NCBI GenBank assembly: GCA_003165455.1
Contig: PLUJ01000279.1
Location: forward strand, 629-6,928
Source of the DNA: Acidobacteriaceae bacterium
GTDB lineage: Bacteria > Acidobacteriota > Terriglobia > Terriglobales > Acidobacteriaceae
DNA length: 6,300 nucleotides
Reading direction: 5' to 3'
Every line of letters begins with the position of its first letter. Position 1 is the first letter of the stretch. Below the pieces are notes generated by a model. That model was not told where the DNA came from and did no database searches. It saw nothing but the letters and a program-made list of their open reading frames with translations. The translations under genes and the position numbers were made by a program. Positions 1 through 4,938 of this stretch are shown one piece after another.

Positions 1-52
1 GGGATCGCCATAACAGCAGCGGCTGAAGCCGGTTCCTTTTTTGATCGTGCAT

Positions 53-85
53 TCGGCACGCCTGAAAGGCGTGCCCTGATACGAA
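53..85. repeat. REP-like palindromic intergenic repeat, copy 1
   Basis: GGCACGCC (55-62) and GGCGTGCC (68-75) form a perfect 8-bp inverted repeat around the loop TGAAA, followed by the conserved tail CTGATACGAA (76-85). A second copy lies at 5427-5458, over 5 kb away, and matches 31 of 33 aligned positions including the non-palindromic tail. Conservation of the tail shows that this is a dispersed repeat family and not a chance hairpin. Short intergenic palindromes of this sort (REP/BIME type) are usually mobilised by RAYT transposases; none is visible in the window. Confidence 0.75.
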
Positions 86-112
86 TCTTTACATCTTTGC
101 GGATGAATGGAT

Positions 113-128
113 TGTGACGAGTGTCACA
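113..128. promoter_or_regulatory. CRP/FNR-family-like operator palindrome
   Basis: TGTGACGAGTGTCACA matches the classical CRP consensus TGTGA-N6-TCACA at all ten specified bases. It is centred about 120 bp upstream of the predicted start point of the 342-824 gene, which is distant for a class I site. The binding protein in this organism is unknown. Assignment rests on the match alone. Confidence 0.4.
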
Positions 129-205
129 CGCTGATGGTTTTTGTATCAGCTCGTCCAGATCGGGAAATCGGAACGCCTGAACGATGCAGGCGGTCAAGGA
201 ATTAC

Positions 206-234
206 TTGACAGGCTCATTGCTTCCCGGCACAAT
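206..234 (+). promoter_or_regulatory. Predicted sigma70 promoter for the 342-824 gene
   Basis: A perfect -35 box TTGACA (206-211) is separated by 17 nt from CACAAT (229-234), which matches TATAAT at 4 of 6 positions including the final AAT. Transcription would start near 241, giving a leader of about 100 nt before the TTG/ATG start at 342/357. The -35 match and ideal spacing are visible in the sequence; activity is inferred. Confidence 0.55.
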
Positions 235-341
235 TCTTCCGCGCTGCCCTTTGTAGAAGTTTACCTTCCCTCCGTGAAAGGTTGCGCCGGCCCTGCATTG
301 CAGTCCAAGTAATCCTTTAAGGCGAGAAGTGTCTATCAACT

Positions 342-824
342 TTGAAAGAGAGGCGTATGAATGAACTACTGGCCGTTGTTCTCTGTCTTGCGATTCCTTC
401 TACGGTCCTAGCCGGAGACAATGGCTACAAAGTTATCTATGACGGAGGCTCCATAACCGACTCGAAAGCCGGAACCGGAATGAAATTGCTTATCGAGTCG
501 AACCAGATTCGACTTGTCAAAGATAAGGCAGACGTCATCACAATCCCGGCATCGACCATAACAGAGATCAGCTACGGACAAGACGTTCACCGTAGGGTAG
601 GGGCCGCGATTGGCCTTGCGTTTATCTCGCTCGGTATTGGAGCCCTGATGGCGTTGACCAAGTCTAAGAAGCATTTCGTGGGCCTTACATGGGTTGACGG
701 TGACAAAAAAGGCGGTTTCGCCATGCAGTGCGACAAGAACGACTATCGCGGCGTCTTGGCTGGGCTCGAAGGTGTGACGGGAAAGAAGGCTGTCGATTCC
801 GACGCAATGACCGTAAAGAACTAG
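342..824 (+). CDS. Small exported or membrane-anchored conserved hypothetical protein
   Basis: A 160-residue protein of unknown function. Residues 1-24 look like a signal peptide (KERR n-region, hydrophobic core, VLA cleavage site before G25). Residues 30-80 are beta-strand-like (KVIYDGG, IRLVKDKADVITIPAS, EISYGQDVHRR). Residues 86-105 form one strong transmembrane segment, followed by a charged C-terminal part (FVGLTWVDG, YRGVLAGLEGVTGKKAV). I recognise this layout as a family frequent in Acidobacteriota; the strand pattern is reminiscent of PH/GRAM-like folds, but that is inference. The TTG at 342 gives the positively charged n-region expected of a signal peptide. The ATG at 357 has AGAGAGG only 3 nt upstream and would leave an n-region without positive charge, so the start is ambiguous. 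The gene appears monocistronic, with a promoter at 206-234 and an inverted repeat after the stop. Confidence 0.75.
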   Translation: MKERRMNELLAVVLCLAIPSTVLAGDNGYKVIYDGGSITDSKAGTGMKLLIESNQIRLVKDKADVITIPASTITEISYGQDVHRRVGAAIGLAFISLGIGALMALTKSKKHFVGLTWVDGDKKGGFAMQCDKNDYRGVLAGLEGVTGKKAVDSDAMTVKN

Positions 825-847
825 GGTGTACTTTAAAGCTCAGACCT

Positions 848-888
848 GGCGACAACGGAAGCTCTTAAGAATAACTTCCGTTGTCGTC
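848..888. terminator. Long stem-loop between convergent genes, possible bidirectional terminator
   Basis: CGACAACGGAAG (850-861) and CTTCCGTTGTCG (875-886) are a perfect 12-bp inverted repeat with a 13-nt loop; on the + strand it extends by a G.U and a G-C pair to 848/888. It sits in the 75-nt gap between the convergent stops at 824 and 900, where a shared terminator is expected. No T-run follows on either strand, so it is not a canonical intrinsic terminator. It may act with Rho or only protect the 3' ends. Confidence 0.5.
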
Positions 889-899
889 CAGTTAACGAG

Positions 900-1289
900 C
901 TACTTACTCGAACCTTCACCTTGCATGCTTCCGCTCGCTTCGCCTAATTCGAGAGAGAATTTCTTTCCCTCGAAGCGGACGCCTGCCAGTGTCTTGGTGC
1001 CGCTGCCATTGTCGCGCGTCACTGCGGCGCTGTTCGCGGCCGGGGTTTGCAATTCGACCACTTGCGCCGCAACTTTTGCGACCACCTTCTTGCCTTGCAG
1101 AATGCTGACTTCAACGTTTGGACCGCTTCCATCCCACTCCACTTTGTAGTCCCCAGGTTTCAGGGCGGTTCCGTTCACCATTACGGGATTTTCAATCTGC
1201 AAGCTGGCCTTGGTTGAAGCAAAGGCACTCGAGGCCAAAACCAACGCTAAACCGAAGACAAGACTCTTGGAGAATGTTGCGACCTTCAT
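900..1289 (-). CDS. Small secreted beta-rich hypothetical protein
   Basis: A 129-residue protein with a clear signal peptide: K2, a hydrophobic core at 8-20 and the SAFA site before S25. The mature part (about 105 residues) is rich in short beta strands and glycine turns (VNGTALKPGDYKVEW at 38-52, VEVSILQGKKVVAKV at 59-73, VRFEGKKFSLEL at 104-115). I recognise the NPVMVNGTALKPGDYKVEW type of segment from small exported Acidobacteriota proteins, but no function is known to me. There are no cysteines and no obvious catalytic motif. The ATG at 1287-1289 is well supported: AAGGAG lies 5 nt upstream on the minus strand. A stem-loop sits just before that site (1306-1328). The gene stands alone, convergent with the 342-824 gene. 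Confidence 0.8.
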   Translation of the reverse strand: MKVATFSKSLVFGLALVLASSAFASTKASLQIENPVMVNGTALKPGDYKVEWDGSGPNVEVSILQGKKVVAKVAAQVVELQTPAANSAAVTRDNGSGTKTLAGVRFEGKKFSLELGEASGSMQGEGSSK

Positions 1290-1305
1290 GACTGCTCCTT
1301 TTTTC

Positions 1306-1328
1306 TTTCCCGATATTGAGTCGGGAAA
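1306..1328 (-). promoter_or_regulatory. Stem-loop in the 5' leader of the 900-1289 gene
   Basis: On the minus strand TTTCCCGA, a 7-nt loop and TCGGGAAA form a perfect 8-bp hairpin. It ends a few nucleotides before the purine-rich AAAAAAGGAG ribosome binding site (1295-1304). The position suggests a 5' stabilising hairpin or a control of ribosome access. The hairpin is seen directly; the role is inferred. Confidence 0.4.
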
Positions 1329-1534
1329 CGGTTAGGGGCGGCCCGCTGACGACTCCCGGAGAAAGCACTTTGTGTTTCACCGCAAATCGCCTACAATTCA
1401 ACGGCTGGGGTTCAGCAAAAGTTCAGCGGGCAAACCGCAAGGCTTGCCTGGCTCTGCACAAGGGTTTTCTCACCTGGGCCGCCAAACCGAAAGTGAAAAA
1501 ATCCCTGAACCCCGCTAAGAATCTTTGATTATGA

Positions 1535-1560
1535 CGAGTCCAGAAATTCATCTGAACTCG
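1535..1560 (-). other. Intergenic stem-loop
   Basis: CGAGTCCAGA (1535-1544) and TCTGAACTCG (1551-1560) pair over 10 positions with a 6-nt loop. The single mismatch (C1540/A1555) becomes a G.U pair in minus-strand RNA, so the structure is complete only in that strand. It lies about 280 nt beyond the 1842-2657 gene and has no T-run after it. Function is unknown. Confidence 0.3.
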
Positions 1561-1834
1561 CCTTCCTCTCCTACATTACGCAGCCACATTCCTGAAAGTT
1601 CCCGAAGTTCGATTATTTCGGCAACGCTGCACGCTAGTTTGACGCAGAGTGCCAGACGCCGTTAGCAGGAAGTCTGCAGCTTCCTCGGCCAGGCTCGCAA
1701 TTAACCCAGACAAGAGAAAACATAGCCTCAGTGTGGGGCCGTTGCACGTTAAGAATGGCTGATGATTAAAATGTAATGTGGCTTGTCGAAAAGGTTTGCA
1801 GAAGAAATCAGACCGGAGAGAGAAGGATGTTCTA

Positions 1835-1859
1835 CACGGCGTCAGTCTGCGTCGCCGTG
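1835..1859 (-). other. Stem-loop over the stop codon of the 1842-2657 gene
   Basis: CACGGCG (1835-1841) and CGCCGTG (1853-1859) form a 7-bp inverted repeat whose 11-nt loop contains the minus-strand stop (1842-1844). No T-run follows in the direction of transcription, so a terminator role is possible but weak. Confidence 0.25.
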
Positions 1860-2657
1860 CTGCCTGTCGACTGACCAGATACTGGCCTGATCTTTTTCAA
1901 ACGGGTAAACATGCACCATCCAATTGAAAATGACCGGACGGAATGTTCCGCCCGCGGCATCACACGCTTCCTGCGTAGCAATGGATCCTCTTAAACCAAA
2001 CTGCGAATTCGGCGCCAGCATTTCCATACGATGGCCTGGCGGCGGAACACAGAAGTTCACGTGCTCGTGCCATCGTGCGATGCTGAGTGGAATGCGTTCG
2101 TCGAGTTGATCTTCGCTAAAGCGTTTCGGCGCGGTGTACATTACGCCAACCAGTTGGTAGTCGGCGCCATGCTTCTCGTAGAGCAGGGACGTAGGATGCT
2201 CTGGGTTGAAACTGTGACCTGCCTCGAACCCGTACCTGTAATTGGTGAAGTGATAAACCTTCTGTGGAACATTAGGCAGGAATATCTTAAAGCCATCTGC
2301 CAGCGCGGTATGGTAGTCGGCATACTTTGCCGCAACCGTGCGTGCAACTTCCACCACCTGCCGGGCTCGCTCGGCATCGCCGGGCTTCGCGGGGCGCGAC
2401 TCCGTCATCTTCATATGCGGTCCCATGTCCATGTGACCTTCCATGGCGTGCATGGCATGGATACCGGCGTCGTGGTCGGGATCAGCGCCGGCAGCTTTGT
2501 CGTTCGACGCGCCGTGCCCCGACATGTCCATCCCGGACATATCTTGCTGTCCGCTTTGAACCGTAGCGCTGTTGGCCGGCAGTGGGCTCCAGGTGGCGCC
2601 CAATAAGAAAAGAGAAATCAATACGACGAGTCGTACGTATATGTGAGATCGCATCAT
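1842..2657 (-). CDS. Exported protein with Met/His-rich, probably copper-binding, N-terminus
   Basis: A 271-residue protein. Residues 1-31 form a signal peptide (hydrophobic core about 8-21, ANSA before T32) with no lipobox. Residues 40-84 contain nine Met and six His in patterns such as MSGMDMSGHG, HAMHAMEGHMDM and GPHMKM, like the metal-binding tails of periplasmic copper-handling proteins (CopB/PcoB type). A globular domain follows (about 94-262) with conserved-looking blocks: HFTNYRYGFEAGHSF (136-150), NPEHPTSLLYEK (151-162), LVGVMYTAP (169-177), ARWHEHVNFC (194-203) and FNWMVHVYPFE (244-254). H136, H148, H154, H197, H199, H209 and H249 are candidate ligands; C203 and C232 may form a disulfide. 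I know no enzyme activity for this domain. GGAG lies 3 nt before the first ATG and 6 nt before the second (2652-2654), so the true start may be one codon later. It is divergent from a TSUP permease gene. Confidence 0.8.
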   Translation of the reverse strand: MMRSHIYVRLVVLISLFLLGATWSPLPANSATVQSGQQDMSGMDMSGHGASNDKAAGADPDHDAGIHAMHAMEGHMDMGPHMKMTESRPAKPGDAERARQVVEVARTVAAKYADYHTALADGFKIFLPNVPQKVYHFTNYRYGFEAGHSFNPEHPTSLLYEKHGADYQLVGVMYTAPKRFSEDQLDERIPLSIARWHEHVNFCVPPPGHRMEMLAPNSQFGLRGSIATQEACDAAGGTFRPVIFNWMVHVYPFEKDQASIWSVDRQHGDAD

Positions 2658-2682
2658 AGTCTCCGCAATCTACAGCTCACTT

Positions 2683-2711
2683 CTTATAACCTGCGGCAAC
2701 CGGAATGTTTC
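2683..2711 (-). promoter_or_regulatory. Weak candidate promoter for the 1842-2657 gene
   Basis: On the minus strand a -10 box TATAAG (2683-2688, 5 of 6 matches) lies about 26 nt before the start codon. At 17-nt spacing the -35 region reads GAAACA (2706-2711, 3 of 6). Only the -10 is good, so this is tentative. Confidence 0.28.
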
Positions 2712-2832
2712 TGCAAGCGCTGTGCGTTGCCAGGGATTACAGGAGTAACTTCTCTCAACGTGAGATGAAAAGGAAATCTAGCTCAGATTCTGGCAGATGA
2801 CGAGGCGGTGAAGTTCTGATACACCTAAGGGC

Positions 2833-3597
2833 TTGACTCTCGAACTTGCCATTTTTCTTTTCGTTGCGGGGGCGCTGGGCGGGGCGCTGAATTCCGTTGC
2901 CGGAGGCGGCAGTTTCATCGCATTCCCGGCGCTGCTGTTCACGGGAGTTCCACCTATTCCGGCAAACGCCACCAACACGATTGCGTTATGGACCGCTGCC
3001 GCAGCCAGCGGAGGAGCATACCGCAGCCGCTTAAATGTGCCGCGCCGGGTAATGGTGCCACTGCTCAGCGCCAGCCTGGTTGGCGGCCTGGCTGGAGCTG
3101 TGCTGCTATTGAAAACTCCCGCCCAGACATTCATGCGCGTGCTTCCGTGGCTCACGCTCGGAGCAACATTGTTATTTGCCTTTGGCAGGAAGTTGGCCGG
3201 ATTGCGTGGGTCGGTGATCGAACACGAGATTACGAACGCGGCGCTGGTGGCGGTGACGTTCTTTCAATTCGCCGTCGCAGTCTACGGCGGATATTTCGGC
3301 GGAGGCATGGGCATCGTAATGCTTGCCATGCTGGCCACGCTGGGCATGACCGACATTCACGCCATGAATGCCTTGAAGGCCGTCATGGGATTCGTAATCA
3401 ATGGGATTGCCGTGGTCACCTTCATCGTGGCTGGCGCGATTTATTGGGAGCAGGGCATTGTAATGGTCGTCGGGGGAATTGCGGGCGGGTACTTAGGCGC
3501 GCATTACGCGCTGAAGCTGCCACAGGCCTGGGTACGGGTTTTCGTCGTGCTGGTCGGCACCGGGATGACAATCTATTTCTTTGCAAAATCCTATTGA
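2833..3597 (+). CDS. TSUP family (TauE/SafE) membrane permease
   Basis: A 254-residue polytopic membrane protein of the 4-toluene sulfonate uptake/TauE-SafE permease family, whose characterised members move sulfite, sulfoacetate or related organosulfur anions across the inner membrane. The two internal TauE repeats are visible. The first half has NSVAGGGSFIAFPALL (20-35) followed by PPIPANATNT (40-49). The second half has YGGYFGGGMGIVMLA (151-165) and MNALKAVMGF (178-187). Seven or eight hydrophobic segments span the length, and the size is typical. The first in-frame start after the upstream stop (2809-2811) is TTG at 2833. The AAGGG before it is only 1 nt away, so initiation is poorly marked, but no better start precedes the first membrane helix. 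The substrate cannot be read from sequence. The gene is divergent from the Met/His-rich protein and convergent with TspO; its last codons lie in a 22-bp tandem duplication. Confidence 0.88.
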   Translation: MTLELAIFLFVAGALGGALNSVAGGGSFIAFPALLFTGVPPIPANATNTIALWTAAAASGGAYRSRLNVPRRVMVPLLSASLVGGLAGAVLLLKTPAQTFMRVLPWLTLGATLLFAFGRKLAGLRGSVIEHEITNAALVAVTFFQFAVAVYGGYFGGGMGIVMLAMLATLGMTDIHAMNALKAVMGFVINGIAVVTFIVAGAIYWEQGIVMVVGGIAGGYLGAHYALKLPQAWVRVFVVLVGTGMTIYFFAKSY

Positions 3598-3620
3598 CGT
3601 TTTTGCAAAATCCTATTGAC
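3580..3620. repeat. Tandem direct duplication across two convergent stop codons
   Basis: TTTGCAAAATCCTATTGAC occurs exactly twice, at 3580-3598 and 3602-3620, with a 22-bp period and a GTT spacer. Copy 1 encodes the FAKSY-stop end of the TSUP permease. Copy 2 carries, on the other strand, the final Gln codon and TAG of the TspO gene. The two stops are now 15 nt apart. Confidence 0.9.
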
Positions 3621-4116
3621 TGAGTTGGATTGCTTCGCGGCGATTCAGCCACCAGACACCCGCGTTTAAATAGACCGCATAGGCCATCCATACAAGGTAG
3701 GGCAGAAGAAGCGCTCCGGAGAGTGCGGAAACTTTCCAGAACATAACCACATTGGCTAGAACTGTCAGCCAAAGCAGCGCAATCTCAACTAAAGCCAAAC
3801 CGGGCTGACGCATTCCAAAAAAGATTGCCGACCACGCAGCGTTCAGCGCGAGTTGAAACAAAAACACCGTGATCGCTGCGGTCGCGCCTTCCCAGCCGAA
3901 TCCCACCCGCCACACATTCCAGGCGGAGACTATCATCAGAAGATAAAGGAGAGTCCACACCGGTCCGAAGTAGGCCTGGGGCGGATTTCCTGGCGGCTTG
4001 CGAAGCCCGGGGTACCAAGTTCGAACCGAACGGGCAGTGAAGGCTGAGGCAATTCCGGCCGTGGAAAGGGTGAGAGCAATAAACCCCGCCAGCGCGATGA
4101 GCAGGCTTCTGGACAA
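3613..4116 (-). CDS. tspO: TspO/MBR family membrane protein (tryptophan-rich sensory protein)
   Basis: A 167-residue TspO/peripheral benzodiazepine receptor homologue, an inner-membrane protein with five helices. Bacterial members bind porphyrins and related tetrapyrroles and are tied to stress and redox or light responses. Diagnostic features are WYPGLRKPPGNPPQAYFGPV (34-53) followed by WTLLY, the tryptophans W34, W54, W66, W69, W95, W143, W155 and W156, LNAAWSAIFFGMRQPGLALVE (91-111), and PYLVWMAYAVYLNAGVWWLN (139-158). Length is close to the family norm (about 155-170). The start is TTG at 4114-4116 with AGGA 7 nt upstream; an in-frame TAG three codons before it excludes a longer protein. 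It begins 33 nt after the SnoaL-like gene on the same strand, so cotranscription is likely. The C-terminal SQ and stop come from a duplicated segment. Confidence 0.92.
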   Translation of the reverse strand: MSRSLLIALAGFIALTLSTAGIASAFTARSVRTWYPGLRKPPGNPPQAYFGPVWTLLYLLMIVSAWNVWRVGFGWEGATAAITVFLFQLALNAAWSAIFFGMRQPGLALVEIALLWLTVLANVVMFWKVSALSGALLLPYLVWMAYAVYLNAGVWWLNRREAIQLSQ

Positions 4117-4149
4117 GCCCTCATCCTACCGTAATCCGGTGCGCAAGAT

Positions 4150-4632
4150 TTATCCCAGCGGCGCGGAAACATGTTCATGGACGATCATCCACTTGCCGCC
4201 CTGATTCTCCCAAATTACGGTCCAACGGAAGGTGCCCATCTCGACCTTGCCACCAGTTGTCGTCATCTCTTCGTTCACCGTCGCCGTTCCCCAAACCAAA
4301 TCGCCATGGGGGTGAATCGCGGCGTCGTCATTGACCGTGAACTTCGCGCTCTTGTAGTTTGCGGTTAGGTTTTTTGCACCTTTCTGGTATTCATCCCAGC
4401 TGGCGTACTTCAGGGGAGCGATGTCGTAAAACGTATGCGGACCGCTGGCATAGAACATCGCGGTATTATCGGGGTTCAGGGTGGCCCATCCGTCCCAAAT
4501 TTTCTGCATATAGGCTTTATCGGGAACGGGACCCGCCGCCGGTTTCTTCGGCATCGGTTTTGCCATTGCGAACGTGACAGTCATCCCTAACAGCGAAACC
4601 ATGATTAATTGATAGAGTCTTGGACGCATCAT
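4150..4632 (-). CDS. Exported SnoaL/NTF2-like protein
   Basis: A 160-residue protein with a signal peptide (1-24, AMA before K25) and an NTF2/SnoaL-like cone domain from about 38 to 157. Typical elements are the N-terminal helix YMQKIWDGWATLNPDNTAMF (41-60), the segment ASGPHTFYDIAPLKYASWDEY (62-82), the strand HGDLVWGTATVNEEM (109-123), and the closing strands GTFRWTVIWENQGGKWMIVHEHVS (133-156). Many members lack enzymatic activity or have unknown substrates, and no catalytic set can be fixed here. The first ATG (4630-4632) is supported by GGAGG 8 nt upstream. TspO follows 33 nt downstream on the same strand, suggesting one unit of two envelope proteins. It is divergent from the rplM operon across 306 nt. 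Confidence 0.85.
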   Translation of the reverse strand: MMRPRLYQLIMVSLLGMTVTFAMAKPMPKKPAAGPVPDKAYMQKIWDGWATLNPDNTAMFYASGPHTFYDIAPLKYASWDEYQKGAKNLTANYKSAKFTVNDDAAIHPHGDLVWGTATVNEEMTTTGGKVEMGTFRWTVIWENQGGKWMIVHEHVSAPLG

Positions 4633-4763
4633 TCGTTAGTCCTCCGAGGGTCGCCGGCATTCTCGCACAGTCTTTGCAGTCTGCCAAGAAGGGCGGTTGA
4701 AATTGTTTTACGGAGCATACTATTCCGCCAGGGACAAGCTAATCCGCATTTGTTAACTCGTCG

Positions 4764-4793
4764 TTGACAATCCGTCGCGCCCTCCGGTATCTT
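4764..4793 (+). promoter_or_regulatory. Predicted sigma70 promoter of the rplM operon
   Basis: A perfect TTGACA (4764-4769) is followed after 18 nt by TATCTT (4788-4793, 4 of 6); GTATCT at 17 nt is an alternative frame. Transcription would begin near 4800 and give an untranslated leader of about 140 nt. A strong promoter here fits a ribosomal-protein operon. Confidence 0.6.
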
Positions 4794-4868
4794 TAAAGCT
4801 TTGGGAAGTCTCGCGGTTGCCCGCCTGATGGTCTGGCGTCCTCGCCGGGGAATCAACGAGCGGTCTTC

Positions 4869-4928
4869 TTTCGTACTTCAATCGCGTATCGTAATTTTCA
4901 ATCGCGGTTCGCTATTTTTTCAATCTGG
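4869..4928 (+). repeat. Three imperfect tandem repeats in the rplM leader
   Basis: Three units of 18, 20 and 22 nt follow one another: TTTCGTACTTCAATCGCG (4869-4886), TATCGTAATTTTCAATCGCG (4887-4906) and a third at 4907-4928 starting GTTCGCTA and containing TTTTTTCAATC. The shared core is TTCAATC at 4877, 4897 and 4919, so the cores sit two helical turns apart. The last unit runs into the ribosome binding site GGGAGAG. This could be a protein-binding or RNA-binding array controlling L13 synthesis, or simple slippage expansion. Confidence 0.65.
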
Positions 4929-4938
4929 GAGAGTTCAG

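Larger units (their letters stand above)
1..341. other. Gene-free left flank with repeat, palindrome and promoter
   Basis: No convincing gene is visible here. The reading frame open from base 1 to a stop at 115-117 runs through a palindromic repeat and has no recognisable protein character. The stretch holds a REP-like hairpin repeat (53-85), a CRP-type palindrome (113-128) and a sigma70-like promoter (206-234), so it is best read as the upstream regulatory region of the gene that starts near 342. On the minus strand an ATG at 50-52 opens a frame running off the left edge (MHDQKRNRLQPLLLWRS), but it lacks a ribosome binding site and is too short to judge. Confidence 0.55.
1290..1841. other. 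Gene-free stretch of about 550 bases
   Basis: No reading frame here looks like a protein. A 70-codon frame at 1316-1528 (+) and a 69-codon frame at 1192-1401 (-) have no ribosome binding site, recognisable composition or family resemblance. Visible structure: the leader hairpin at 1306-1328; a direct repeat GTTCAGC at 1410-1416 and 1421-1427 (period 11); an inverted pair GGGGTTCAG (1407-1415) and CTGAACCCC (1505-1513); and an imperfect 10-bp inverted repeat at 1535-1560. I see no tRNA or known structured RNA. The upstream promoter of the 900-1289 gene must lie here, but no strong -35/-10 pair stands out. Confidence 0.6.
4633..4938. other. Divergent intergenic region and rplM leader
   Basis: This 306-nt gap separates the minus-strand SnoaL-like gene from rplM. 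Its right half holds the rplM promoter (4764-4793) and a leader of about 140 nt with a small GC hairpin (CTGGCG/CGCCGG, 4833-4848) and three tandem repeats (4869-4928). The left half must drive the SnoaL-tspO pair; a TAGTAT box is visible on the minus strand but no matching -35. Confidence 0.55.

Noticed and set aside
1..117. Open frame from the left edge (38 codons) as the tail of an upstream gene
   Set aside because: It runs straight through the palindromic repeat and has no recognisable protein character; not supported as a gene.
1316..1528. 70-codon frame in the large intergenic region
   Set aside because: No ribosome binding site, no family resemblance, and it begins inside the leader hairpin of the opposite gene.
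1742..1772. TTGCAC and TAAAAT as a plus-strand promoter
   Set aside because: The spacer is 19 nt and no plus-strand gene follows; the next gene is on the other strand.
2031..2606. 191-codon plus-strand frame
   Set aside because: Antisense to the Met/His-rich exported protein, whose signal peptide, composition and binding site are far more convincing.
2988..3623. 211-codon plus-strand frame
   Set aside because: Arg/His-rich out-of-frame reading of the TSUP permease and its downstream edge.
4869..4928. Tandem units as a mini CRISPR array
   Set aside because: The units abut with no distinct spacers, are only 18-22 nt and imperfect, and no cas genes are near.
4801..4938. N-terminal extension of L13 from TTG at 4801
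   Set aside because: L13 homologues start at MSTYFPKPG, a binding site precedes ATG 4939, and the extension would begin at the predicted transcription start.
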